NCBI RefSeq assembly: GCF_002291425.1
Contig: NZ_CP014136.1
Location: forward strand, 4,774,001-4,838,000
Length of the DNA stretch: 64,000 nt
Direction of reading: 5' to 3'
Origin: Gibbsiella quercinecans
Lineage (GTDB): Bacteria > Pseudomonadota > Gammaproteobacteria > Enterobacterales > Enterobacteriaceae
This document shows, in pieces, positions 16,828 through 25,290 of this stretch (position 1 is its first letter; each line of letters starts with the position of its first letter). Made by a program: the position numbers and the translations under genes. The notes under the pieces were generated by a model. That model searched no databases. It was not told the origin of the DNA and saw only the letters and a program-made list of their open reading frames with translations.

Positions 16828-18408
16828 ATGCCTGCCTTTGTTTACCGTGATTTTTCCACCCTGCGCGCCGCGTTGTTGTCCCGCCAGGAGTTGGCGCTGA
16901 TCGATGTGCGTGAAGAAGCCGAATTTGCTGAAAGCCACCCGCTGTTTGCCGTGAATATCCCGCTGAGCAAGCTGGAGCTGGAAGCCTACCGGCGTATTCC
17001 GCGCCGCAGCACCCCCATTACCGTCTATGACAACGGCGACGGACGGGCCGAACAGGCGGCAAGGCGGCTGCAGCAGTTCGGCTATGGTGATGTTGCCCTG
17101 CTGGCCGGCGGCCTGGCGGGCTGGCAAGCCGGTGGCGGCGAGCTTTTCCAGGACGTGAACACGCCAAGCAAGGCCTTTGGTGAACTGGTGGAAAGCCGCA
17201 GGCACACGCCATCGCTGACTGCGCAGCAGGTTAAGGCCCTGATCGATCAGCATGCCGATATGGTGATCGTTGATGCGCGCCGTTTTGATGAATACCAAAC
17301 CATGAGTATCCCCACCAGCACCAGCGTGCCGGGGGCGGAGCTGGTGCTGAGGATCAAGGCGCTGGCGCCGGATCCCAACACGCAGGTGATTGTTAACTGC
17401 GCCGGGCGCACGCGCAGCATTATCGGTACCCAGTCGTTAATCAACGCTGGCATCAGCAACCCGGTGGCGGCGCTGCGCAACGGTACGATCGGCTGGGGGC
17501 TGGCGGGGTTTGCGTTAGAAAGCCAGCAGCAGCGCCGCTACCCGAACGGCGCGGAGAATCTGGCGCAGGCGCAGCAACAGGCGCGTCGGGTGGCGGACGC
17601 GGCCGGTGTCCGGCGCATTGACCGCGAGACGCTTGGGCTGTGGCGGCAGGATGCGGCGCGCACCACCTATCTGTTCGATGTGCGCAGCCCCGAGGAGTAT
17701 CGCGCCGGGCATCTGCCGGGCAGTTACAGCGCGCCCGGTGGGCAACTGGTGCAGGAAACGGATCACTATGCCAGCGTGCTCGGTGCCCGCGTGGCGCTGG
17801 TGGATGATGACGGTGTGCGCGCCAACATGAGCGCCTCCTGGCTGGCGCAGATGGGCTGGGAGGCGGCGGTAGTGGACGGGCTGACCGCCGCCGACCTTAC
17901 CGAGCCGGGCGATCCGGCGGCGCAGCTACCGCCGCCGCCGCCGGCGGATGAAATCACCCCGGCGCAGTTGGCCGCCCTGTTAGAGCAGGAAGGCACGGTG
18001 CTGTTGGATTTCACCACCAGCGCCAATTACGTTGCGCGCCATATTCCTGGTGCGCATTGGGTTATCCGCTCGCAGCTGCCGTTGGCGTTGGAAAACCTGC
18101 CGCCGGCCAAACGCTATGTTCTGACCTGCGGTAGCAGCCTGCTGGCGCGCTATGCCGTGCCGGAAGTGGCCACGCTGACCGGCAAGCCGGTGCAACTGCT
18201 TGCCGGCGGCACCCTGGCGTGGATCGCCGAAAACCGGCCGTTGGCAAAGGGCGAAGGGCAGTTGGCCGCGCCGCGTATCGACCGTTATCGCCGCCCGTAC
18301 GAAGGCACGGACAATCCGCGTGAAGCGATGCAAGCCTATCTGGACTGGGAGTTTGGGCTGGTGGAACAGCTGGCGCGTGATGCAACCCATGGCTTTACCG
18401 TGCTCTGA
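16828..18408 (+). CDS. Four-domain rhodanese-like sulfurtransferase
   Basis: 526 residues, about twice the length of a two-domain thiosulfate sulfurtransferase. Four rhodanese domains can be followed at roughly 5-105, 128-232, 262-352 and 375-470. The position of the catalytic cysteine holds C191 in the second domain (VNCAGRTRS) and C434 in the fourth (LTCGSSLLAR). The first (YDNGDGRAEQ) and third (VDDDGVRANMS) have aspartate, so two domains are probably inactive. A proline-rich linker (PPPPPADE) separates domains three and four. No signal peptide is seen, so it acts in the cytoplasm. It is coupled to the thiol dioxygenase gene. Confidence 0.87.
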   Translation: MPAFVYRDFSTLRAALLSRQELALIDVREEAEFAESHPLFAVNIPLSKLELEAYRRIPRRSTPITVYDNGDGRAEQAARRLQQFGYGDVALLAGGLAGWQAGGGELFQDVNTPSKAFGELVESRRHTPSLTAQQVKALIDQHADMVIVDARRFDEYQTMSIPTSTSVPGAELVLRIKALAPDPNTQVIVNCAGRTRSIIGTQSLINAGISNPVAALRNGTIGWGLAGFALESQQQRRYPNGAENLAQAQQQARRVADAAGVRRIDRETLGLWRQDAARTTYLFDVRSPEEYRAGHLPGSYSAPGGQLVQETDHYASVLGARVALVDDDGVRANMSASWLAQMGWEAAVVDGLTAADLTEPGDPAAQLPPPPPADEITPAQLAALLEQEGTVLLDFTTSANYVARHIPGAHWVIRSQLPLALENLPPAKRYVLTCGSSLLARYAVPEVATLTGKPVQLLAGGTLAWIAENRPLAKGEGQLAAPRIDRYRRPYEGTDNPREAMQAYLDWEFGLVEQLARDATHGFTVL

Positions 18409-18453
18409 ATCACCAGACGATACGCATAACCATCACCGGCAAAGAGGAAAAGT

Positions 18454-19410
18454 ATGGCGCAGTTTTCTGTTTTACTTAGGGCCGTGGGGCTGAGCGCCAC
18501 GTTATTGACGGCATCGCTGGCGCAGGGGGCGATCGGCGACGCCAAACTGGTGCTGGGGGATCAGGCCCGCGGATTACGCAGTTTGGTCGAGGCCGCAGGC
18601 GTGATGAAAGATGCGCCTTATCAGTATCAATGGGCCAATTTCCAGGGGGCGGCGCCGTTGTTTGAAGCGCAGCGCGCAGATGCCGTGGATACCTCCTATG
18701 CCGGGGATTTGCCGGTATTGATGGCGGCGGCGGGCGGGGTGGATTTTAAGCTGATTCAGACCAACGTCGGCTATGGTCAGTCTAACGGGATTATTGTGCC
18801 GAAGGATTCACCGTTGCACAGCGTTCAGCAGTTGAAAGGGCAAACGGTGGTGGTTTCCTCGGCGCGTGGCAGCATCTCGCAAAACTTGCTGTACGCGGCG
18901 TTGCAGGAAGCCGGGCTGCAGCGGGAAGATGTGCAGATTCAGTTCGTGATGCCCACCGACGCCAGCGCGGCATTCAGCACCGGCAAAGTGGCGGCCTGGG
19001 CGGTTTTTGATCCCTATTTGGGCGTTGCGGAGCAAAGCGGTGCGCGCCTGCTGCGTGATGGCCAGGGGTTAACCCCGTCGCTCGGTTTTTTGACCGCCAC
19101 TACGCGCTCGTTGGCCGATCCGGACAAGCGGGCGGCCATCAAAGACTTCGCCGAGCGCGTCGCCAAGGCGCGGCAGTGGGCGATCGATCACCCGGCGGAA
19201 TACGCCAAAGTTTACGCCCAACTGACGCGTTTACCGCTGGAAACCGCCAGGCACATTGCGGATCGCACGTCAAAGGGCGCGCACAGCGTTAATCAGCAGG
19301 ACATTAATGTGCTGCAGCCGGTGGCCGATCTGTTTTATCAGTTAAAGATTTTGCCGAACCACGTGGATGTTAGTCAGTTGATCGACCAGGAATTTACGCC
19401 GGTGAAGTAA
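18454..19410 (+). CDS. Sulfonate-type ABC substrate-binding protein
   Basis: 318 residues with a Sec signal peptide (LSATLLTASLAQGAIG). The pattern is SsuA-like: DAKLVLGDQARGLRSLVEA, LKGQTVVVSSARGSISQNL, and AAWAVFDPYLGVAEQSGARL. AAAGAGG lies just before the ATG, and the gene closes the rightward dioxygenase operon. It has no permease or ATPase of its own nearby, so it may share the channel encoded by the leftward operon. That sharing is inference. Confidence 0.85.
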   Translation: MAQFSVLLRAVGLSATLLTASLAQGAIGDAKLVLGDQARGLRSLVEAAGVMKDAPYQYQWANFQGAAPLFEAQRADAVDTSYAGDLPVLMAAAGGVDFKLIQTNVGYGQSNGIIVPKDSPLHSVQQLKGQTVVVSSARGSISQNLLYAALQEAGLQREDVQIQFVMPTDASAAFSTGKVAAWAVFDPYLGVAEQSGARLLRDGQGLTPSLGFLTATTRSLADPDKRAAIKDFAERVAKARQWAIDHPAEYAKVYAQLTRLPLETARHIADRTSKGAHSVNQQDINVLQPVADLFYQLKILPNHVDVSQLIDQEFTPVK

Positions 19411-20197
19411 ATAGCGCACCGGTCGCGGGCTGGGGTGGAACAGGAAACGCCCGTGTTGTAGCGACCGGAATAATCGCTTTATCACCTTTATTATGCCGGC
19501 CGAAATGTATTGAATAGCGAGATCTTCTTTTTTTTCTTCTCGGGTTTATTAATAACATGCTTTTACGGATTTGGATGTGAGAATAAAAACTGCATATAGA
19601 AATAGCTAACAGAAGAATTGCGATTGTCATCATGAACATATTATTACCTATAATATTGGTATGTGTTTTTTAAATAAAATAAACCCAAAGTAATTCGAAC
19701 CGCTGCTAAAAAACGCGTTTGCATTTTTGGACAGCGTTAGCGCTGGCCTCGTAGGGGGAGGCCGTATGGCCGAATCACGCGGCAATGCAGCGGCGCGGCC
19801 CAAAGATGGGCCGATTAATAAAACCAATACACCTGAAATGTAAAATCTGTTGGCTATAAAATGCCTAAAATCCTCTGCTCCTAAAGCCAGGTTATTTTTA
19901 ATGTTCTATGACTACTTGGTTTTAGCCTATCGTGCTATGGTAACGAATGTTTATAATATGTTAATAGGTCGGTGGGCATATTTTCCTCTTTTCGGCGCAG
20001 CCTGCACCATTACTCGGCCCATCAATAGTAAGCACAACGAATGGCCGGAAAAATGTCTGCTGGCCTCATTGCTTGTCTGTCATCGTCAGAATAAGAAAAT
20101 TCTCATTTCCCTCTTTTCCCCGCAGAGCTTTTGTGTAAATTTCTTATTTTGGCCGCGGCCTTGGTCTTTTATCAGAACGTATCCGTAAAGAGATATT
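19411..20197. other. Intergenic region with inverted repeats, no convincing gene
   Basis: An inverted repeat CCGGTCGC (19419-19426)/GCGACCGG (19461-19468) follows the binding-protein gene. A CGGCCC/GGGCCG hairpin lies at 19796-19813. Open frames on both strands here start and end without ribosome sites or recognisable protein character. The last part must carry the promoter of the AraC gene. Confidence 0.5.
19796..19813. terminator. Possible hairpin terminator CGGCCC/GGGCCG
   Basis: Six-pair GC stem with loop aaagat, followed on the plus strand by the AT-rich stretch attaataaaa. There is no true T-run, so termination is uncertain. Confidence 0.3.
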
Positions 20198-21283
20198 ATG
20201 AGCCAACCTTTCATTAAGCCTAATAACACACGTTTTTTGCCGCGCTCTGGCCGGCTGTACCAGCTGCAGACTATTGATGCGCAGGGCATCGAACCGGAAC
20301 AGCGGTTCGAGATCCTGACTGGCAAGCTCAAGCCCTGTGGAATCGATGTTGCTAACAATCGGCGGCCGGAAGCTATCATCGCTTTGCACCATACCATTTC
20401 GGGCGTTCATGGGGATTTCTGTTCCACGTCGGGTTCTGTGCACCACAGCCGGTTTGATCCACATCAGGCTTATGCCGGCAGCTTGTTTATTTCATTATTC
20501 CTGCAAGGCAGCGTAAAGCTAACAGGGAGAAAAGTAACAGAAAATAAAGATATTTTCGCAGGTTCGCTGGCTTTGGCGCTATACGAAAGAAACAGGCCGA
20601 TTATCTACGATAGCAATAACGTTAAGCAGCTCTACCTTATTCTGCCGTATATGCAAGCGCGCGCGGCGTTTGGCGGTGGCCTTGACGAACTGATATTGCC
20701 GCTTGATGTCCATCCTTTGGCGCCATTTATTCGCTCCCAGATGCTGTTGCTGGACGCACATGCAGCACGCTTGGCCACCAAGGCCATCGCCAGCATTCTG
20801 GATGGGTTGCACAGTATGGCAATATTAATGCTGGCGGATATTGGAAAGCAACGTGGAAATTACACCGATAAGACCAAGACTTTTATTTATATTGCGGCGA
20901 AAAGTTATATTGAGCAGCATTACGCGCGTATGGATTTAACGCCGGATATTATCGCACAGGCGTTACATTGCTCACGTTCCAGCCTGGACCGGGCTTGTCT
21001 GGAACAACGTACGTCGGTAATGAAGCTGCTGCATGAGGTGCGCCTGAATGCGGTCAGGCACAAACTGGAAAACAGCGCTGAGGAGCGCATTGAGACAATT
21101 GCTTATCAGTGCGGTTTCAGTAACCCCAGCGTATTAAGCAAGCTGTATAAATTGCGCTTTGGCTTATCACCAAAAGCCTGGCGCGAAGAATATATAACGC
21201 CCATTCCGGCGCGCGCCAATAGCGAACGCTATGCATTGCTGCATTCGCGCTCGGGTTTGATTCAGCAGCGCGGCGGGTCATAG
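20198..21283 (+). CDS. AraC-family transcriptional regulator
   Basis: 361 residues. The C-terminal two helix-turn-helix units are clear: MDLTPDIIAQALHCSRSSLD (from about residue 247) and ERIETIAYQCGFSNPSVLSK (from about 294), ending in FGLSPKAWREEY. The N-terminal ~225 residues fit an effector-binding domain of the AraC/OpiA-like (AraC-binding-like) type. The start has only a weak AGAGA ribosome site. The AEC transporter gene ends against it tail-to-tail with 6 bp overlap. The target is unknown; neither flank gives a clear operator. Confidence 0.85.
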   Translation: MSQPFIKPNNTRFLPRSGRLYQLQTIDAQGIEPEQRFEILTGKLKPCGIDVANNRRPEAIIALHHTISGVHGDFCSTSGSVHHSRFDPHQAYAGSLFISLFLQGSVKLTGRKVTENKDIFAGSLALALYERNRPIIYDSNNVKQLYLILPYMQARAAFGGGLDELILPLDVHPLAPFIRSQMLLLDAHAARLATKAIASILDGLHSMAILMLADIGKQRGNYTDKTKTFIYIAAKSYIEQHYARMDLTPDIIAQALHCSRSSLDRACLEQRTSVMKLLHEVRLNAVRHKLENSAEERIETIAYQCGFSNPSVLSKLYKLRFGLSPKAWREEYITPIPARANSERYALLHSRSGLIQQRGGS

Positions 21284-22177
21284 TAATGTGTTGATCCACA
21301 TCCACAGCGGCAGCGTCGCCATCGACAGTAGCGTCGTCAGGCAAATGGCCGAACTGGTTATCTGGCTGTCTTGCTGCGATCGCGAGAACCCCAGCACGTT
21401 GACGCCGGAGGGGTTGGCGGCCATCAGCACCAGCACCCCGCGCGGCAGGCCGCTGATGCCCAACAGCATACATACCAGCAGGACCAGCAACGGCATGGCG
21501 GCCAGCTTGGCGGCGGTGATGCCGACCACATAGGCGTTGGGGCGCAGCCGATAGCCGGAGAGATTGGCGCCGAGGACGATCAGCGCGCAGGGCAACGCCG
21601 CCTGCGCCAGCCAGGTCGCCAGTTTCATACTCCAGCCTGGCAGCACCAGGCCGGACAAATTAACCACCGTCCCCAACAGCAGCCCAACGATCATCGGGTT
21701 GGCGAGGCTGGCGATCAGTACCGCGGGTTTAAAGGGCTCGCTGCCGGCGAGGCAGCTATACAGGCTTTGAAAGCTGAACAGCAGCAGACTGTGGACGGCC
21801 AGTACGGTAAACAGCAACACCAGCCCGGCGTTGCCATACAGCCCGGCCACCATGGCCAGGCCGATCAGGGCATTGTTGGAAAAAGAGGCCGTCAGGCCGA
21901 ACGGGGTCGGGTGGCCCAGGCTGCGATGGGTGAACAGATTGACCACGGCGAAAATAAACAGCGCGGGCACAAAGTAGGCCGCCAGGATCCTGGTGTCCAG
22001 GCCGTCGTGCAGCGGCGCATTAACCATCCCGGTGAACAGAACCATCGGCATAAACAGTTTAAAGGCCAGGCTAGCCAACGCTTGGTTGGCATGGGTATCC
22101 AGCGCCCCGCGGCGAGCAAGAATATATCCCAGAATGATCAGCAGAAAAACGGGCAGAATGGTTTGCGACACGCTCAC
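21278..22177 (-). CDS. AEC-family (auxin efflux carrier-like) transporter
   Basis: 299 residues, all strongly hydrophobic with about ten membrane spans arranged as two halves. The start MSVSQTILPVFLLIILGYIL and the NALIGLAMVAGLYG and NPMIVGLLLGTVVNLSG segments are typical of AEC permeases that move carboxylates or amino-acid-like anions. It is divergent from the LysR gene at 22355. An inverted repeat lies in the shared promoter region, so it is probably under that regulator together with the D-amino acid operon. Confidence 0.82.
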   Translation of the reverse strand: MSVSQTILPVFLLIILGYILARRGALDTHANQALASLAFKLFMPMVLFTGMVNAPLHDGLDTRILAAYFVPALFIFAVVNLFTHRSLGHPTPFGLTASFSNNALIGLAMVAGLYGNAGLVLLFTVLAVHSLLLFSFQSLYSCLAGSEPFKPAVLIASLANPMIVGLLLGTVVNLSGLVLPGWSMKLATWLAQAALPCALIVLGANLSGYRLRPNAYVVGITAAKLAAMPLLVLLVCMLLGISGLPRGVLVLMAANPSGVNVLGFSRSQQDSQITSSAICLTTLLSMATLPLWMWINTLL

Positions 22178-22282
22178 AGTAACAGGCTCCGATAAAACAC
22201 TGGCGAACGCTATTATTACCGGAGCCTCTCGCCGCTGTCAGCGCAATTTTCTCTGTGTTATCCCCCCTGGCATACTAATTGC

Positions 22283-22305
22283 TAACACCCTATAACCTGG
22301 TGTTA
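22283..22305. promoter_or_regulatory. Inverted repeat TAACACC-N9-GGTGTTA, probable LysR operator
   Basis: Perfect 7-bp arms in the divergent promoter between the AEC transporter and LysR genes, about 50 bp upstream of the LysR start. Confidence 0.5.
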
Positions 22306-22354
22306 AGCGTATCTGGTGGTGCGCCCGCCGTTTATTCCTGGGAGGTGAAATCGA

Positions 22355-23275
22355 ATGCAGTTGCTTAATCTGCGTCAGATTGAGGTATTTCGCGCGGTCA
22401 TGATCACCGGTTCGATCAACGGCGCCGCGCAACTTCTGTATGTATCGCAGCCCGCGGTCAGCCGCATGCTGTCCCACACCGAGGCGCGTATTGGCTTCCA
22501 ATTGTTCGAGCGGGTTAAGGGGCGGCTATATCCTTCGCCGGAGGCGCGCTGCCTGTTTAATGACGTTGAGTCGGTGTATCGCGATATCCAGCGCGTCAAT
22601 ACCACGCTGCACAATCTGGTGCAGCAGCGCCACGGCGTGCTGCGCATCGCCAGTAGCCCCAGTCTGGGGCATCAATTGGTGCCGGACGCCATCGGTGCTT
22701 TCCGGCAGTGCAATGACGAGATCCTCGTCAGCCTGGAGTGCCTGCGGCATATGCTGTTGCGCGAGCGGTTGCTTGAGCAGCAGGCAGATCTCGGCATTTC
22801 GCTGTTCCCGATTGATCACCCCAATTTGCGCGTCGTTCCGCTGAGCTATATCCGGGTGAGGGTGGTGTGCCCGGCGGGCCATCCGATTACGCAAGTCCCG
22901 GCCAACGAATTGCCTGCTGCGTTGGCGGAGATGCCGTTTATCGGTTATTCCGCCGATACGCCGTTCCACCACTTTATGAAACAGGTTTTCGAACGGGTGG
23001 GTTTGCCTTACCGGCCGAGCATTGATGTGGACTCCCCGCACCACGCCTGTGCGCTGGTGAAAAACGGCACCGGCTTTTCGGTGGTTGATGAGATTTCCTT
23101 CCAGGCATCGGGTTCCGAGCGTATGGCTGTCCTGCCGATACTTAATGAAGAACGCCTGACCATCAGCCTGGTGCACCTGCGCAATGAACCGTTGGCGCAA
23201 TTTGCACAGGTGTTTGTCGAGCATCTGCGCAGCGTGTTGGCCGAGAGCGGTTTTAACCTGTTCAACATGGATTAA
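22355..23275 (+). CDS. LysR-family regulator of the D-amino acid cluster
   Basis: 306 residues; GGAGG lies just before the ATG. The helix-turn-helix is at about residues 4-62 (LRQIEVFRAVMITGSINGAA, YVSQPAVSRMLSHTEARIGF). The effector domain includes LLEQQADLGISLFPIDHPN and VKNGTGFSVVDEISF, a pattern shared with regulators of amino-acid catabolism such as those of the OccR/NocR type. It stands between the AEC transporter and the carbamoylase operon, and probably senses an amino acid or its derivative. The ligand is inference. Confidence 0.85.
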   Translation: MQLLNLRQIEVFRAVMITGSINGAAQLLYVSQPAVSRMLSHTEARIGFQLFERVKGRLYPSPEARCLFNDVESVYRDIQRVNTTLHNLVQQRHGVLRIASSPSLGHQLVPDAIGAFRQCNDEILVSLECLRHMLLRERLLEQQADLGISLFPIDHPNLRVVPLSYIRVRVVCPAGHPITQVPANELPAALAEMPFIGYSADTPFHHFMKQVFERVGLPYRPSIDVDSPHHACALVKNGTGFSVVDEISFQASGSERMAVLPILNEERLTISLVHLRNEPLAQFAQVFVEHLRSVLAESGFNLFNMD

Positions 23276-23395
23276 CTTCATGTTAAGCCAGCGCGACATA
23301 TTGGTATACGACATGCGGCGCTGAACTTCCCACAATGGCCCTATGCAATGCAAAAGGGTTGCCGACACCGGGTCGGCCTTGTGGAGGAAGCGTGC

Positions 23396-24319
23396 ATGCG
23401 CGAAATCGTAATTGGCGGTGCTCAGTTGGGCGCGATCCAGAAAAGCGACTCGAGAGAGAGTGTGGTCCAGCGGATGCTGGCGTTGCTGGAACAGGCGCGG
23501 CGGCAAGGGTGCGAACTGGTGGTGTTCCCTGAGCTGGCCCTGACGACGTTTTTTCCTCGTTGGTATATGGACGATCAGCGTGAAGTCGACAGCTGGTTTG
23601 AGCGCGAAATGCCGAATGACGTCACGCGGCCATTATTTGATTTTTCCCGTGAGCACGGCATCGCCATCACCTTTGGTTACGCCGAGCTGACCCCCGATGG
23701 TCACCATTACAACACTTCAATCGTTACCGATCGCCAGGGCAATATCGTCGGCAAATACCGCAAAGTGCACCTGCCAGGGCATGTCGAGTTCGATCCCCAT
23801 CGTGATTTTCAGCATTTGGAAAAGCGCTATTTCGAACCGGGTGATATTGGTTTCCCAACCTGGGAAAACCTGGGGGCGGTGATGGGTATGTGCATCTGTA
23901 ACGATCGCCGCTGGCCAGAAACCTATCGGGTCATGGGCTTGCAGGGGGTGGAGTTGATCACGCTGGGCTACAACACCCCTTCGGTCAATTCATTGCAACG
24001 CGGCGAAGGCGAAACGCAACGGCTGTTCCATTCCGAGCTCTGCATGCAGGCCGGCGCTTACCAGAATGCCACTTGGGTGGTCGGGGTTGCGAAGGCCGGC
24101 GTAGAGGATGGTTTTCCGCTAATGGGGGGCAGCGTGATTGTCGATCCCAACGGGTTTGTGGTGGCCAGAGCGAATGGGCAGGGCGATGAGCTGATTACCC
24201 ACCGCTGCGATATGGATCTGTGCCAGTTTGGCAAAAGCACCATCTTCGACTTTGCCCGCCACCGGCGCATCGAACACTACGGCATTATCACCCGCCAGAC
24301 CGGCGTTGAGCGCCCGTAA
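23396..24319 (+). CDS. N-carbamoyl-D-amino acid hydrolase
   Basis: 307 residues from the ATG at 23396 with GGAGGAAG upstream. It is a nitrilase-superfamily amidohydrolase with the Glu-Lys-Cys triad visible: E46 in VVFPELALTTFFPRW, K123 in KYRKVHLPG, and C168 in ICNDRRWPETYR. The segment around the cysteine and FQHLEKRYFEPGDIGFP is almost word for word that of the Agrobacterium D-carbamoylase. The reaction is N-carbamoyl-D-amino acid to D-amino acid, CO2 and ammonia. A D-amino acid aminotransferase follows 17 bp later. No hydantoinase or racemase is in the window. Confidence 0.9.
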   Translation: MREIVIGGAQLGAIQKSDSRESVVQRMLALLEQARRQGCELVVFPELALTTFFPRWYMDDQREVDSWFEREMPNDVTRPLFDFSREHGIAITFGYAELTPDGHHYNTSIVTDRQGNIVGKYRKVHLPGHVEFDPHRDFQHLEKRYFEPGDIGFPTWENLGAVMGMCICNDRRWPETYRVMGLQGVELITLGYNTPSVNSLQRGEGETQRLFHSELCMQAGAYQNATWVVGVAKAGVEDGFPLMGGSVIVDPNGFVVARANGQGDELITHRCDMDLCQFGKSTIFDFARHRRIEHYGIITRQTGVERP

Positions 24320-24336
24320 CCCGGAGATATCGCGTT

Positions 24337-25191
24337 ATGCGTACCTTATACCTGAACGGTGAATTCATTGCTGAAAACGAAGCGAAGATTTCGGTTTTTG
24401 ACCGTGGCTTCACCTTTGCCGATGCCATTTATGAGGTCACCGCCGTACTGCAAGGCAAGCTGCTGGATATTGAGTTGCACCTGGCCCGCCTGCGGCGCTC
24501 GCTGGATGACATGGCGCTGACGTTGGCGCTGGATAACGATGCGTTATTGGCTATCCATCAGGCGTTGATCGCCCGTAACCAACTGCAGGAGGGGCTGATC
24601 TACCTGCAGGTGAGCCGCGGCGTTGAAGACCGTAACTTTGCTTTTCCGCCGGCCGGCACGCCGCCGACGCTGGTGCTCTACACCCAGGCCAAAAATATCC
24701 TCGCCAGCCCGCTGGCCGAGCAGGGCATGAACATTATCAGCCTGCCGGACTTACGCTGGGGGCGTTGCGACATTAAAACAACGCAGCTGCTGTACGCCTG
24801 CCTGGCGAAAGAGCAGGCCAGGCAACGCGGCGCGGATGATGCCTGGTTGGTGAAAGACGGTTTGATCACCGAAGGCACGTCTAACAATGCGTTTATTGTC
24901 AGCCGTGATGGCGCAGTGATCACGCGTGAGCTGTCGCATGTTCTGCTGCCCGGCATTACCCGCGGTACCCTGATTGCGCTGCTTAATCAACAGGGTTTGC
25001 GTCTTGAAACGCGGGCCTACACGTTGGATGAAGCAAAAGGCGCCGCAGAAGCCTTTATTACTTCCTCCACCTCATTTATCTACCCGGTGGTGAGTATCGA
25101 CGGCCAGCCTGTCGGCGACGGTAAGCCTGGCCCAGTGACCCGGCGTTTACGCCAGCTTTATATCGATCGTGCGTTGGCGCTAACCAGCTGA
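24337..25191 (+). CDS. D-amino acid aminotransferase (class IV PLP enzyme)
   Basis: 284 residues of the branched-chain/D-amino acid aminotransferase fold. The PLP lysine is K147 in WGRCDIKTTQLL, and the conserved glutamate is E179 in ITEGTSNNAF. The RCDIK motif and the FDRGFTFADAIYEV start fit D-alanine aminotransferase rather than 4-amino-4-deoxychorismate lyase. It would convert the D-amino acid made by the preceding enzyme to a 2-oxo acid. The pair with the downstream peptide-type importer suggests catabolism of N-carbamoyl- or peptide-bound D-amino acids. Confidence 0.87.
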   Translation: MRTLYLNGEFIAENEAKISVFDRGFTFADAIYEVTAVLQGKLLDIELHLARLRRSLDDMALTLALDNDALLAIHQALIARNQLQEGLIYLQVSRGVEDRNFAFPPAGTPPTLVLYTQAKNILASPLAEQGMNIISLPDLRWGRCDIKTTQLLYACLAKEQARQRGADDAWLVKDGLITEGTSNNAFIVSRDGAVITRELSHVLLPGITRGTLIALLNQQGLRLETRAYTLDEAKGAAEAFITSSTSFIYPVVSIDGQPVGDGKPGPVTRRLRQLYIDRALALTS

Positions 25192-25290
25192 CGGCGGCAG
25201 GCCGCGGTTTCTGGCGCCCAGCGTTGTCACATTACATTGCACACACCGCAACGCCCAACAGCCGGGGTTGCTATTTACTGGAGTGTTAAC

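Noticed and set aside
19394-19639. 81-residue frame with a hydrophobic N-terminus on the minus strand
   Set aside because: Overlaps the end of the binding-protein gene, has no ribosome site, and the rest is low-complexity and basic.
19850-20188. 112-residue frame upstream of the AraC gene
   Set aside because: No ribosome site and no family likeness; it fills the region expected to hold the AraC promoter.
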